Source of the DNA: Chloroflexota bacterium
GTDB taxonomy: Bacteria; Chloroflexota; Dehalococcoidia; Lucifugimonadales; Lucifugimonadaceae
Direction of reading: 5' to 3'
NCBI GenBank assembly: GCA_024275195.1
Contig: JAJRZP010000118.1
Span: 1 to 52,423 of the forward strand
Length of the DNA: 52,423 bases
Positions 1 through 8,958 of the stretch are shown one piece after another. The notes beneath the pieces are model-generated. The model was not told the origin of the DNA. It did not search any database and saw only the letters and a list, made by a program, of their open reading frames with translations. The number at the start of each line of letters is the position of its first letter. Positions within the stretch are counted from its first letter, which is position 1. The position numbers and the translations under genes are program-made.

Positions 1-420
1 GGCATCTCCCCAATCGATGCCGCGCAGCACATCGGCAGCAACGTCATTCGACACCCTCTCAAGAACCCGCACCATGCGATCGACATCGATTAGCCCGGAA
101 ACTTCAACAGCTTTGTTGACTTCCATATGTTCGAGTACATCGGCGATTTCATCATTCGAAAGACTTCCCAGAAGTGCTCGCCGGTTTTCAGGCTCAAGAT
201 CAGCCAGGACTTCAGCTTTGTCTGGTACTCGTAGTTCCTGTAGTTCGGATAACGCCTGTTGAGCCTCACCCGACTGAACGAGCTCTTCAATCGACTCCTG
301 AATCTCATCCAGTTGCTCGGCATCAGGAGTGATCGTGTGGTGAGCGCGAGAATCCGACTCTGAATCTGGGCTCAGGGTGTTGTCTGGCTTGAAATCGTCC
401 AAGTTGTCGCGATCGCGCAT
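1..420 (-). CDS. mgtE: Magnesium transporter MgtE, N-terminal part (cut by window edge)
   Basis: The first 140 codons of a leftward gene whose 3' end lies outside the window. Translating from the ATG at 418-420 gives a polar N-terminus and then the helical repeats typical of the MgtE N domain: motifs such as VLADLEPENRRALL, EIADVLEHME and DVAADVLRG, which follow the family pattern of Leu/Glu-rich superhelix repeats that sense cytoplasmic Mg2+. The CBS pair and the membrane channel domain would follow beyond position 1, so transport function cannot be confirmed here. The acidic leader of about 35 residues is longer than in many MgtE proteins. Assignment rests on repeat pattern only. Confidence 0.72.
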   Translation of the reverse strand, partial: MRDRDNLDDFKPDNTLSPDSESDSRAHHTITPDAEQLDEIQESIEELVQSGEAQQALSELQELRVPDKAEVLADLEPENRRALLGSLSNDEIADVLEHMEVNKAVEVSGLIDVDRMVRVLERVSNDVAADVLRGIDWGDA

Positions 421-502
421 GTGCCACCGCCGTGTTTACTACAACGCGGGAATCACAACATCGTACTAGGCATTCCCTGTCGGGTGCCTGAACGAACTTG
501 AA

Positions 503-1339
503 CTAAACAGTCCAACTAATGATCACAGGGCGGTGTGGTTCCGCCCATTTCAATCTCAGCCCGCCCTCGACCTCAACAAGTGAATCGTCAAGTACTTCCG
601 ACAGCTTCTCAGATTTATCGGAACCGGATGCAACAAACAACCTGGCCTGACATTCAGCCAGCGCCTGCTCTCGGTCTCTGAAAGGTCTGGGAAGCCACTC
701 TCCCAGATTTATTCTCTCGAAATTGATCGACAGGTCAGTTAGGAGATCCTCGATCTGGGGCAGCGTTGGAAGCTGTATACGCTCTTCGCCGTGAACGGAT
801 GGCCACAGTGACAGGTATGTAGCGGTGGCTGGGCGTTCAAATGAGATTAGCGCAACCGCCTTACGTGCATGCTCGTTTAATTGTCTGATGAATTGTTCGA
901 TGGCTGTAACGGTGTAAACGACGTGGGCGCAGACTACGAGGTCGTGTGGTTCGACCTGGGCTTCCTCCCACGTGGTTGCGAGGATCGAAACATTTTTTAT
1001 GCCCCATGCCTCAGTGGTTGCGATCAGTTGTTCTCGCATCGCCTCTGACGGCTCGACTGCGGTCACGTGAGCGCAGGTCTCAGCAAGCGGGATCGTCAAC
1101 CTGCCGCCACCTGCGCCGACATCGAGAACCGTTTCATCCTGTGAAACCAGTTCAGCCAGCTTTTCCGCGGTGTTATCCGGTGCCGATTCGCCACGTTTCG
1201 GGGGCACGAATCGATGTGCTACTGGGCGCCAGAAGTCGTCAGAAACCAACTCTTCTCGAATACGATCTGATTGGGCATGCTCGGCCTCAACCGCCTTCTG
1301 CCACGCCATCCCGGCCCGAGTTGTGTTTCGTTCAGTCAT
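503..1339 (-). CDS. Class I SAM-dependent methyltransferase
   Basis: A 278-residue protein with a Rossmann-type methyltransferase core. Motif I is clear (ETVLDVGAGGGRLTIPLAE, around residues 90-108) and is followed by the acidic end of strand 2 (VTAVEPSE) and a motif IV-like strand (HDLVVCAHVVYTV). The substrate cannot be read from sequence; the C-terminal half has no recognisable targeting domain. It starts at the ATG at 1337-1339 and reads leftwards towards the mgtE-like gene, about 80 bp away, so co-transcription is possible. It is divergent from the isomerase gene at 1531. SAR202-type genomes carry many such orphan methyltransferases; three occur in this window. Confidence 0.8.
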   Translation of the reverse strand: MTERNTTRAGMAWQKAVEAEHAQSDRIREELVSDDFWRPVAHRFVPPKRGESAPDNTAEKLAELVSQDETVLDVGAGGGRLTIPLAETCAHVTAVEPSEAMREQLIATTEAWGIKNVSILATTWEEAQVEPHDLVVCAHVVYTVTAIEQFIRQLNEHARKAVALISFERPATATYLSLWPSVHGEERIQLPTLPQIEDLLTDLSINFERINLGEWLPRPFRDREQALAECQARLFVASGSDKSEKLSEVLDDSLVEVEGGLRLKWAEPHRPVIISWTV

Positions 1340-1530
1340 CGAATGTCATTCCTACGTTCTCATCGCCTAAATCAAATCGGTAACATGCCCCATCCAGCCT
1401 GCTATCCCGATAAGCTTGGTTTCCGTTCAGAGGTTAGTAACGTGTTTACGCGAAACTAAGTTGTTGGATTATGCCAACAGCACGATGTTTTGCGTGCAAT
1501 TTGTCGTGATATTCGCGGAAAGGTTCTCTC

Positions 1531-2394
1531 ATGTTGTTAGGTGTTGCGGGTCTGGTACCAGGCGACTGGAAATCAATCGACGGGTCCGTGCTCGACAACG
1601 TTGCCGAACACGGGTTCAAGACCGTTCAAATACGCGTTGATGACCCGCAGGCCATGAAAGATAAAGACGTAAAACGCCTTAAGTCGATGTTCGATGGCCG
1701 TGGATTCGAAATGCCTCAAACTGTCGGCAACTACGGCGGCAAGCTGATTGCGGAAGACGAATCAGTGCGCAAGAACGAGATTAAGTTCGTAAAGCGAATG
1801 GTGAACGTGACCGCGCGTCTCGGTAGCCCAAACACCTATCTTCGACCCGGAAGCCTTAACCCAAAGGGTGCATGGTTGCCCCATCCTGACAACCACTCAG
1901 ACGAAGTATTCGATCGACTGGTCGACAGCACGAAGCAGATTTGCCAAGTTGCGGAGAACGAGGGAATCATGATGGCGGTCGAGGGAGGCACGGTCTGCCC
2001 TATCGACTCTCCGCAGAGAATGAAAGACCTCATCGACGCCGTTGGCTCGAGAAATCTCGGACTGAATATGGACCCGGTCAACTTTGTTGGCTCCCTCGAC
2101 ATTGCCTACGACACCACAGCGCTCATCAACGAGTTCTACGATTTGATTCCTGACAGGATTGTTGGGTGCCATGCGAAGGATTTCACGGTGGTAGAAGGGC
2201 TTCTGCCTCACTTCAAAGAGTCGATCATCGGCCAACCCGGGAGCCTTCTGGACAATGAGGCGCTCCTGCTCGGTCTACAAAAGGTAAATCCGAGAGCGCA
2301 CGTCCTTGTTGAACACCTCCCTGCCGACAAGATACCCGTGGCTGCTGCGGGTATTCGAAAAATCGCCGACCATGTCGGTATCGAATGGGACTAG
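1531..2394 (+). CDS. Sugar phosphate isomerase/epimerase family TIM-barrel protein
   Basis: A 287-residue protein of the xylose-isomerase-like TIM-barrel superfamily. Features seen: an early strand with Asp (FKTVQIRVDD), a central metal-binding type Glu strand (GIMMAVEGGTVCP), LGLNMDPVNF with Asp, GCHAKDF with the His-x-Lys-Asp pattern common in this family, and a C-terminal HVLVEHLP strand with Glu. These fit a divalent-metal enzyme that isomerises or epimerises a keto-sugar or inositol derivative. The ATG at 1531 has GGAAAGG about 8 bp upstream. The SDR dehydrogenase gene follows 123 bp downstream and the two may form a small sugar-oxidation unit. The substrate is unknown. Confidence 0.8.
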   Translation: MLLGVAGLVPGDWKSIDGSVLDNVAEHGFKTVQIRVDDPQAMKDKDVKRLKSMFDGRGFEMPQTVGNYGGKLIAEDESVRKNEIKFVKRMVNVTARLGSPNTYLRPGSLNPKGAWLPHPDNHSDEVFDRLVDSTKQICQVAENEGIMMAVEGGTVCPIDSPQRMKDLIDAVGSRNLGLNMDPVNFVGSLDIAYDTTALINEFYDLIPDRIVGCHAKDFTVVEGLLPHFKESIIGQPGSLLDNEALLLGLQKVNPRAHVLVEHLPADKIPVAAAGIRKIADHVGIEWD

Positions 2395-2440
2395 AAGAGG
2401 TCCGGGTTTCGGGGTTTACGCAGACCAGAGCCGGATGTAA

Positions 2441-2473
2441 AACCGTTTGAGCGATATTTGAGCGTAAACGGTT
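2441..2473 (+). promoter_or_regulatory. Candidate operator: 11-bp direct repeat inside an inverted repeat
   Basis: The gap between the isomerase and SDR genes has TTTGAGCG twice (2446-2453 and 2457-2464), exactly 11 bp apart, one helical turn. Flanking it are AACCGTTT (2441-2448) and its exact complement AAACGGTT (2466-2473). Direct repeats with 11-bp phasing are typical of OmpR/PhoB-type regulator boxes; the inverted arms could instead bind a dimeric repressor. The site is 45 bp before the SDR start. Confidence 0.35.
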
Positions 2474-2517
2474 AACGATTTGTATAACAACCTGTTCTTG
2501 GATCTCAGGAGTCGACT

Positions 2518-3264
2518 ATGCCCGCCGATCTTTCCGGCAAACGAATAATCATCACCGGGGCTGCCACCGGAATCGGACGTTCAACGACGCTCCGGGTATC
2601 GGCATATGGTGCGAAGGTGGCGGCTTTTGATGTGAATGACGCTGACGGCGCCGCGACTATCAGCGATGTGAATGAATCAGGGGGCGACGCTCGCTACTGG
2701 CATGTCGATGTTCGTGATGAAACCGCAGTATCGGGAGCGGTAGCGGCGGCCGAGACATGGCTCGGTGGCGTGGATGTGTTGATTCATGTCGCCGGTGTCT
2801 TGCAGGGAGCCGCTATCGAGTTGGATAAATTTCCGGAAGAGGTCTGGGACACAGTTCTAGATATCAACCTGCGCGGGTCGTTCACCATTTGCAAATACGT
2901 TACCGGCGTTATGAAGAAGCAAGGAAAGGGTGTGATCATCCTCACTGCGTCTGGTGCAGGTGTCTACGGCGGTAGCTCGTCGCTTGCATACGGATCATCA
3001 AAGGGTGGCGTACACGGTCTGGCACTCGTAATGGAAAGCCATCTGGAGAAGTACAACATTCGTGTGAACGACGTGCTTCCGGGAGCAGTCGCCACCCCGT
3101 TGAAAGTTTCGAATGTAGAGGAAATGCACGAGGCTGGCGGTAGAGGCGGCAATCTCAAAGACAAGATCGGCGCGCTCGTATCACCCGATGAAATCTCGAA
3201 GGTCTACGCGTTCCTCGCCAGCGACGAGGCCAGCATGGTCAGAGGTAGCGTCCGAACGCAGTAG
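2518..3264 (+). CDS. Short-chain dehydrogenase/reductase (SDR)
   Basis: A 248-residue classical SDR that would oxidise or reduce an alcohol/ketone substrate with NAD(P). The cofactor motif ITGAATGIGRS is at residues 11-21, HVAGV replaces the usual NNAG region, INLRGSF carries the structural Asn, and the catalytic segment is TASGAG ... YGSSKGG, giving the Tyr-x3-Lys pair. FLASDEASMVRGS near the C-terminus is the usual SDR end, slightly short. The ATG at 2518 is preceded by CAGGAG. Asp in AFDVND after strand 2 suggests NAD rather than NADP preference. It follows the TIM-barrel isomerase and probably acts on a related polyol or sugar; this is inference. Confidence 0.9.
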   Translation: MPADLSGKRIIITGAATGIGRSTTLRVSAYGAKVAAFDVNDADGAATISDVNESGGDARYWHVDVRDETAVSGAVAAAETWLGGVDVLIHVAGVLQGAAIELDKFPEEVWDTVLDINLRGSFTICKYVTGVMKKQGKGVIILTASGAGVYGGSSSLAYGSSKGGVHGLALVMESHLEKYNIRVNDVLPGAVATPLKVSNVEEMHEAGGRGGNLKDKIGALVSPDEISKVYAFLASDEASMVRGSVRTQ

Positions 3265-3355
3265 CAGGGTAGTTTCTGGAATCCTTTGACTGGTGCCTGA
3301 TTCCATTTTTTTCCACGAAACAGCCAGTCAACATCGCTCTGGTGTGTGCCGCAGG

Positions 3356-4666
3356 TCAGGCGAAGAGGCTATTGCTTGCGATCTTACTGAGAGCCGTGTG
3401 ATCTTCGCCGAACATGCACAGCCCGTCACAATGGTCGCACAGGTCACTGAACGAGACATAGGCGAACGACATGTTGGAGAGGTCACTGAACGCGGGTCGG
3501 CTGAACTGAGCTAAAACCTGCTTCTTTCGATCGTCCGGTGCGACGATGTATAGATCGCAGGCGACATTGGGCATCGATCGAGCGAGATCCTCCAAACGCA
3601 GGATACCGGAGTAGATGGAGGTACTTTTCTCCACCTCGAACGCGCTTACGATTTCGCCCGTTCCTCGCTTCAGCCAGATTACATCGATCAATTCCACTGT
3701 GCTACGAACTTCTTCGGACGGCCAATCTTGGGCTGGTAGCTCAGGTATTGTTTCCTGAGCGAAAAAGTGACCGTCATAGACACGATGCCGGTCATTGCGT
3801 GCCACGTACACATCAAGGTTCAAGGCTCGACCGATTTTAATTAGCAGATACTGTATGTGGGTGTGTTCAGACTCCTCTCGATGCTCGGCCTGAACCTCTC
3901 GATGACGGGTCTCCGCAGATTTCTCGGCCTTTTCTTTTTCAGCCTGCGGAATGGCCTCCACATTGGGTTCGGTAGGTAGTTGCAGCGAGCCAATCTCAAA
4001 TAGCAGGCCAGCGAATGCTCCCAGATCTCGTGATAGGCGGTTGCGGGTCTCAGGCAAGGAGTTGATTCGTGCGTTGGTGTGGACAATGAGTTCACGCATC
4101 TTTCGATAGCTTTCCCACGATCCGAGCTTGGCCTTTTCGTTGAACAGATTGTTGAAACCCCTGACCATTGCCGTATTGAAGGGCGATATCCATTCAGGGT
4201 GCAAGAAGTAGACGATGTTGGCTACGGATGGACCGACACCTTTTATGCCAGCAGAAGCGAGACGGCTCATCTCTGCCAGTACCTGCTCCTCACTCTTTCC
4301 ATCAAGGCACGCCCGTAAAACCCCACCGAAAATACGTTGATTTTCAGGGCTTTCGTATATGTCAGGGATGCGAAGTTTCGGTTTCCAGTAAAAGGGATGC
4401 GCGGCACCCGCGAATACTTGCTTCTGCTCAGTGATGGCGTTCAACACAACTTCGAGCGGTGAGCCCTTGAAGTCGTTTCCGAATGTACCGGCGTCGATGC
4501 TATCGACCACGTCGCGGACGCCGCGGCGAATCGAACGAAAGGCCTTGAGGCGATCTTCACTATTGATGAACCATGTGTTGTAGACGGATTCCGTATCGGC
4601 CTTGTATCGATTTACGAGTTCGCCCAGTCTATTTTCTTGCATGCGCTCTAACGTGCCAACGCCCAT
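3356..4666 (-). CDS. Putative standalone nuclease: HhH-like N-half plus PD-(D/E)XK-like C-half
   Basis: A 436-residue protein of no exact family that I recognise. Residues 140-150 (GIKGVGPSVAN) look like a helix-hairpin-helix DNA-binding turn within a helical half. A charged, Glu/Lys/His-rich linker covers about 240-270. The C-terminal half has a nuclease-like core: Asp328 in ELIDVIW, then a strand with AFEVEKSTSIYSG (residues 342-354), giving an Asp...Glu-x-Glu-Lys arrangement seen in variant PD-(D/E)XK enzymes of restriction-like proteins. No partner methylase lies nearby, so a classical restriction-modification pair is not shown. It is convergent with the SDR gene. Defence or repair roles are possible but are inference. 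Confidence 0.55.
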   Translation of the reverse strand: MGVGTLERMQENRLGELVNRYKADTESVYNTWFINSEDRLKAFRSIRRGVRDVVDSIDAGTFGNDFKGSPLEVVLNAITEQKQVFAGAAHPFYWKPKLRIPDIYESPENQRIFGGVLRACLDGKSEEQVLAEMSRLASAGIKGVGPSVANIVYFLHPEWISPFNTAMVRGFNNLFNEKAKLGSWESYRKMRELIVHTNARINSLPETRNRLSRDLGAFAGLLFEIGSLQLPTEPNVEAIPQAEKEKAEKSAETRHREVQAEHREESEHTHIQYLLIKIGRALNLDVYVARNDRHRVYDGHFFAQETIPELPAQDWPSEEVRSTVELIDVIWLKRGTGEIVSAFEVEKSTSIYSGILRLEDLARSMPNVACDLYIVAPDDRKKQVLAQFSRPAFSDLSNMSFAYVSFSDLCDHCDGLCMFGEDHTALSKIASNSLFA

Positions 4667-4916
4667 TGTTCGATACCGGCGAGATAACTCTCTGCTGATT
4701 TTACCCTGATGAAATTACAGGCGATCATATATTTTCAACTGATCGGCCTGACCATAGCGGTATGAGGGTTCGATAGCTTTAAGTGATTGCTCAGCGAGAT
4801 GTTTGCTAACGAAATATTTACTCGTGGGCAACCATGCCTGAGTTGTCGAGTGATGCCGTAGGAGTTGGTGTGTGGTTGCGGTGAATCGCGGCGGTGCTGA
4901 ACGATGTTGGCTGGCG

Positions 4917-4945
4917 TGTCGTCCTTCGAGAGCCTCAGGATGACA
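4917..4945. repeat. REP-like imperfect palindrome
   Basis: TGTCGTCCT (4917-4925) pairs with AGGATGACA (4937-4945) with one G-T mismatch and an 11-nt loop containing GAGAGCCTC. Similar GTCATCC...GGATGAC palindromes occur as dispersed extragenic repeats in many bacterial genomes. The rest of the 4667-4979 gap shows no gene, tRNA or clear promoter. Confidence 0.35.
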
Positions 4946-4979
4946 TTTGGGGGTTTGGGAATCGATGGTCAGTCGCTAC

Positions 4980-5528
4980 TCATTCGGTTTTCACTATCAG
5001 CAGTAGTTCGATTCTGCTCGCCGTCTCAGCAATGCTGAGATTGGAGCTATCGATGACAGCAACCTCCGATTGGTCGCGCCAGCCCTGCATGTCATCGAAT
5101 ATTTTCTTGAGCATTTTCTCAGGCAGTCGGTCATGATCTGATCTACCACGATTCCTGTCGGCAATCACCCACCAACTCGGAAATAGTACGATCAAATTCA
5201 CGTCACACGGAGATAGCGCTGACACCCAACGATCAAGCCCTGAAGGCTCACAGGCAGGAAATACAACATCGTCAATAATGACCGCAATTCCTGAATCCAG
5301 GTAGTTCTTAGCCACAGATGCCACATTGTCGCGGGCAAGATCTAACTGCCGTTGTGTTTCGTCATTCCAACCATCTCGAGGATCGAGAAACCCAGATTTG
5401 ACCATCTCGCGAAATATATCGAGCGACAGGTGTGCGCAAGATTCGCTTGAACGAGAAGCCAACTCGCGAGCAACTGCCGACTTGCCTGCACCGGCAGGAT
5501 CTGTGATCAGAACAACGTGGTCTGCCAT
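4980..5528 (-). CDS. P-loop kinase-like ATPase
   Basis: A 182-residue AAA/NMP-kinase-like protein. The Walker A is DPAGAGKSA (residues 10-18), in which the usual first Gly is Asp. A Walker-B-like strand, GIAVIIDDVVF, follows at about residue 85, and RNRGRSDHDR resembles a lid with arginines. Size and layout fit small P-loop kinases such as gluconate, zeta-toxin-like or chloramphenicol phosphotransferase-like enzymes, but no specific family motif is visible. Its start is only 6 bp after the stop of the enolase-family dehydratase, so the two are co-transcribed and perhaps act on the same sugar-acid route. That functional link is inferred from spacing alone. Confidence 0.7.
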   Translation of the reverse strand: MADHVVLITDPAGAGKSAVARELASRSSESCAHLSLDIFREMVKSGFLDPRDGWNDETQRQLDLARDNVASVAKNYLDSGIAVIIDDVVFPACEPSGLDRWVSALSPCDVNLIVLFPSWWVIADRNRGRSDHDRLPEKMLKKIFDDMQGWRDQSEVAVIDSSNLSIAETASRIELLLIVKTE

Positions 5529-5534
5529 GTTCTT

Positions 5535-6680
5535 CTACTCTTGTTTCGCTGTGTCGCGCTTCTCCCAGCCGGGCCTGAACATACGGAGGAAGTTACTCTT
5601 GCCATAGGGGTGTTTCTTCGCTTCGTCTTCATTGAGCGTCACGCCAATTCCCGGAGCAGTTGGCATCGTCAGGTGTCCGTTCTCGACTCGGTGGAACCCC
5701 TTCAGAACATCAGCGACCCACGGCTCCAAAAAGTCGTCGAAGCATTCCTGGATAAACACGTTTGGCGTGACGGCATCAATGTGCAGGGCGACCATCGTCT
5801 TGAACGGGCTTTCGGCGTTGTGCAGGGCGATTTCAGCGTGGTGTGCCTCAGCAATTCCCGCAATCTGCAGTGAGCGCCATATTCCGCCCACACCGAGCGG
5901 CTCTGGATTAATCACATCGGTCACATTGTGGGATAAGAACTCACCAAACTCGTGAATGGCGTGCATCCGTTCACCCGCGATCATCCTGACTGGAATTCGC
6001 CGTGCGACTTCAACCAGTGCGCTCACATCGGTAGAGAGTACCGGTGTCTCGAACCAGGTAACATCGTAGTCCTCAAGCCAGTTGCCGATTTCGATCGCTG
6101 CATAGGTGCTGAACCGGTCATGAGCCTCGATCAATATGTCTACGTCATCGCCGACAGCATCGCGCACGGCACCGATCAGAGCCTTCGCCTCCCGAGTTTC
6201 CTTTCGGGAGAGCTGCATGTGAGCGTCGCCGAATGGGTCGAACTTGAGTGCGGTGTAACCTTTCGCCACAACTTCGGAAGCTTTCTCGGCAAACCCTTCT
6301 GGTGTCCGCTCGCCCGAGTACCAGCCATTTGCGTAGACTCGGACATTGTCACGGACCTTACCACCTAACAGCGTGTGGACGGGAACGTCCAGAGACTTTC
6401 CGAGGATGTCCCAACACGCCATCTCAATGCCGGCCATCGTCGAGGTGACTCGAATAAATGCGGTTAAATAAAGTTTGTGGAATATTTCATGGACGTTTCG
6501 AGGATCCATGCCAATAACAAGGTGCTTGATCTCCTCGATAGCAGCAACCCGTGGCTGAGTTTCAGAACCGCCCGTCGCTTCACCGACGCCGATTAAACCT
6601 TCGTCGGTTTCGACAACAACGAATATCCAGTTTTTCCAGGGATTTCCTACAACGACCGTTCTGATATCCGCGATCTTCAT
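5535..6680 (-). CDS. Enolase-superfamily (mandelate racemase/galactonate dehydratase-like) enzyme
   Basis: A 381-residue acid-sugar dehydratase of the DgoD-like branch. The capping domain includes MAGIEMACWDILGK. The barrel shows ALKFDPFG (catalytic Lys region), ILIEAHDRFS in place of the usual D-F-H-G-R, VTWFETPV and MIAGERMH (metal Glu residues), INPEPLGVGGI, and IALHNAESPF with the C-terminal His. Together these give the expected metal ligands and general bases for removing water from an aldonic acid to make a 2-keto-3-deoxy acid. The ATG at 6678-6680 is preceded by a weak purine-rich stretch. It heads an operon with the P-loop kinase. Enolase paralogues of this kind are an expanded family in SAR202 bacteria. 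Confidence 0.88.
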   Translation of the reverse strand: MKIADIRTVVVGNPWKNWIFVVVETDEGLIGVGEATGGSETQPRVAAIEEIKHLVIGMDPRNVHEIFHKLYLTAFIRVTSTMAGIEMACWDILGKSLDVPVHTLLGGKVRDNVRVYANGWYSGERTPEGFAEKASEVVAKGYTALKFDPFGDAHMQLSRKETREAKALIGAVRDAVGDDVDILIEAHDRFSTYAAIEIGNWLEDYDVTWFETPVLSTDVSALVEVARRIPVRMIAGERMHAIHEFGEFLSHNVTDVINPEPLGVGGIWRSLQIAGIAEAHHAEIALHNAESPFKTMVALHIDAVTPNVFIQECFDDFLEPWVADVLKGFHRVENGHLTMPTAPGIGVTLNEDEAKKHPYGKSNFLRMFRPGWEKRDTAKQE

Positions 6681-6754
6681 TCAACTGCTCCAACTGTTGC
6701 GACAGAGTTAACTCGATTCATAGGGGAATTGAGCCGACGGCAATTCTACTGTGT

Positions 6755-8842
6755 ATGGGCGAACTCAGGAGTGGAATCGGAAATCAGAATCTAGAATACA
6801 ATTTCGGTTCTCTGCAAATTCTTCTCCCACCTACACCGAGTCAATCCGACAGGCGACCAAAAGTGCCAAAAACAGTACAACCTGACTATCACTATCATCT
6901 GAAAACCGCCTCAAATCCCGCTATTAGTCCGGACGACAGAACAGTCGCATTTACGGTCCATCGATTCGATCGAGACTCTCACGTATCGATAACTGACATT
7001 TTCGTGAAGAGCCTGGACGATGCCACGCCACCGAACCAGATAACGACCACAGGCAAGGCATCGAAGCCGTCATGGTCGCCTGATGGAACGAAGCTAGCGT
7101 TCATCGATCAAGACGAGTCAGGCACGGACCAGATCTACCTGGGAGATATTTCGGGTGCGGGTGTGTCGCCCCTCACCAGTCAGGTTGCCAATGTGGACGC
7201 TTACGCGTGGTCTCCGGATCAAACCAGAATCGCGTTCAGGTCGCTGGTGTCAGGGCCCGACGAGCTCGATGCGATACACGCTGACTCTCACACACCAAAA
7301 ATACGCACAGCTCGCCGAATTCGTTATCGGCAGGATGAATTCGGATGGCGTGGTGATTCTTTTTACCACTTGTTCGTGGTGGATATCGCATCGAAAGAAG
7401 TGACGCAGATAACTTGCGGAGAGGGTGACGATGGTCCCCCGGTATGGTCGCCTGACGGTACGAAGATAGCGTTCATATCCGATCGAAACCACGAACGAGA
7501 ATTTACTTCAAAAACAGAACTGTTTGTGTGCAGTTCTGACGGTTCCGATCTTGTGCAGTGGTCGGGCGATATGTTCATGGTCGAGTCGATAGCCTGGTCG
7601 CCAGATTCCAGTCGTATCTCCGTGACAGCGGGCAGAAATAACACAGAAGTGGGTGGGTACGGTCTCACTACCCAGTCGTGCGTATACATAGTCGAACCGG
7701 GAGCGGAAACAATAAAACTTACCGACGACTCTATTCGACCCCACACCGCCGGTTCGGGGCTACCGGTCACACCCGACAGTCCGTTCATGATGTGGACAGA
7801 CGTGGACCGGCAGATCGTTTTCGGAGCCGATTCTAGAGGCCAGTCTCATGTTGTGATTGCCGACCCGACCACACCCGGAGAATTTCGTCTGGTAACTGAC
7901 GGATGGCACATCACCGAGATGACCGCAAGCTCAGGAGCAGGGTTTGCAATCGTGGCCGCAAGCTCTCCCACCTCGTATGGTGAGTTACATCTCATTGACT
8001 TGAACTCTGCGGATGTCCGTACTCTCACGAGTTTCAATACCGAATTTTTCGACAATCACACGCTGGCGACTCTCGAAAAATTCTCGATAACAAGAGATGG
8101 ATTTGAGATAGAGTCTCGCGTTTGGCTCCCACCGAATTTCGACCCTGCAAAGAAGTATCCGCTGTTGCTGGATGTTCATGGTGGGCCACACAGTACCTTT
8201 TACGATTCGTTCTACCCGATTCATCAGGTGGCTACCGGTGCCGGGTACGTGGTGGTTGCACCGAATCCGCGAGGATCGTGTACGTACGGCCTCGATTTTG
8301 CCATCGCGGTTCATGGCGATTGGGGGATCGGTGATTACGAAGATGTTATGGCTGCGATGGAGCTAGTTGCATCGCGTGACTACATCGACGAATCAAGAGT
8401 GGTGATTCACGGATCAAGCTATGGCGGGTTTATGTCATGTTGGGCTGTTGGACACACAGATCGGTTCAACGCTGCGGTGATCGGTGCTCCCGTGACGAAT
8501 CTGGAGAGTTTCTACGGAACGTCCGATATCGGCGTCAACTTTACCGAGACTCAGATCGGCGGCGAGCGGATTGAAGCAATCGAGCAGTACCGCAAACACT
8601 CTCCTCTCACCTACGTCAGAAACGTAAACACGCCGGTGTTGTTGCTGCACGGTGAAGACGATGTTCGGGTACCGATCGAACAGTCAGAACAGTATTTCGT
8701 TGCTCTAAAGCGATACGGCAAAGAAGTTGAGTTTGTTCGGCTTCCCGACACCAATCACGGTGTCTTCAAAGCGAAGCATCCCATGATCAGAAGTGGGTAC
8801 TTCGCACGAATGATCGACTGGTTCGACCGGCACAATTCCTGA
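6755..8842 (+). CDS. S9 family peptidase (prolyl oligopeptidase / acylaminoacyl-peptidase type)
   Basis: A serine peptidase with an N-terminal beta-propeller (repeated SWSPDGTKLAF, YAWSPDQTRIAF, VWSPDGTKIAF, AWSPDSSRI blades of WD40/TolB type) and a C-terminal alpha/beta hydrolase domain. The triad is visible: Ser555 in GSSYGG, Asp636 in HGEDDVRVP and His668 in DTNHGV, numbered from the ATG at 6755. Family members usually begin just before the SPDD propeller blade, so a GTG at 6863 giving MPKTVQPDY is an equally good start. No signal peptide is seen, so it probably acts on cytoplasmic oligopeptides. A bidirectional terminator follows. Confidence 0.93.
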   Translation: MGELRSGIGNQNLEYNFGSLQILLPPTPSQSDRRPKVPKTVQPDYHYHLKTASNPAISPDDRTVAFTVHRFDRDSHVSITDIFVKSLDDATPPNQITTTGKASKPSWSPDGTKLAFIDQDESGTDQIYLGDISGAGVSPLTSQVANVDAYAWSPDQTRIAFRSLVSGPDELDAIHADSHTPKIRTARRIRYRQDEFGWRGDSFYHLFVVDIASKEVTQITCGEGDDGPPVWSPDGTKIAFISDRNHEREFTSKTELFVCSSDGSDLVQWSGDMFMVESIAWSPDSSRISVTAGRNNTEVGGYGLTTQSCVYIVEPGAETIKLTDDSIRPHTAGSGLPVTPDSPFMMWTDVDRQIVFGADSRGQSHVVIADPTTPGEFRLVTDGWHITEMTASSGAGFAIVAASSPTSYGELHLIDLNSADVRTLTSFNTEFFDNHTLATLEKFSITRDGFEIESRVWLPPNFDPAKKYPLLLDVHGGPHSTFYDSFYPIHQVATGAGYVVVAPNPRGSCTYGLDFAIAVHGDWGIGDYEDVMAAMELVASRDYIDESRVVIHGSSYGGFMSCWAVGHTDRFNAAVIGAPVTNLESFYGTSDIGVNFTETQIGGERIEAIEQYRKHSPLTYVRNVNTPVLLLHGEDDVRVPIEQSEQYFVALKRYGKEVEFVRLPDTNHGVFKAKHPMIRSGYFARMIDWFDRHNS

Positions 8843-8909
8843 CTACGCGCCAATTCCCAATCTACGAACTCGGAACACGTGATAGATCGTGTTGAATACG
8901 CCCAAAAGA

Positions 8910-8938
8910 AAAGGGTCGGTGCGATGCACCGACCCTTT
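8910..8938. terminator. Bidirectional intrinsic terminator
   Basis: AAAGGGTCGGTGC (8910-8922) and GCACCGACCCTTT (8926-8938) form a perfect 13-bp stem with a GAT loop. A T-rich run lies on each side, so it can end both the rightward peptidase gene and the leftward response-regulator gene. Confidence 0.85.
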
Positions 8939-8958
8939 GGTTCTTCACAATATCTGGC

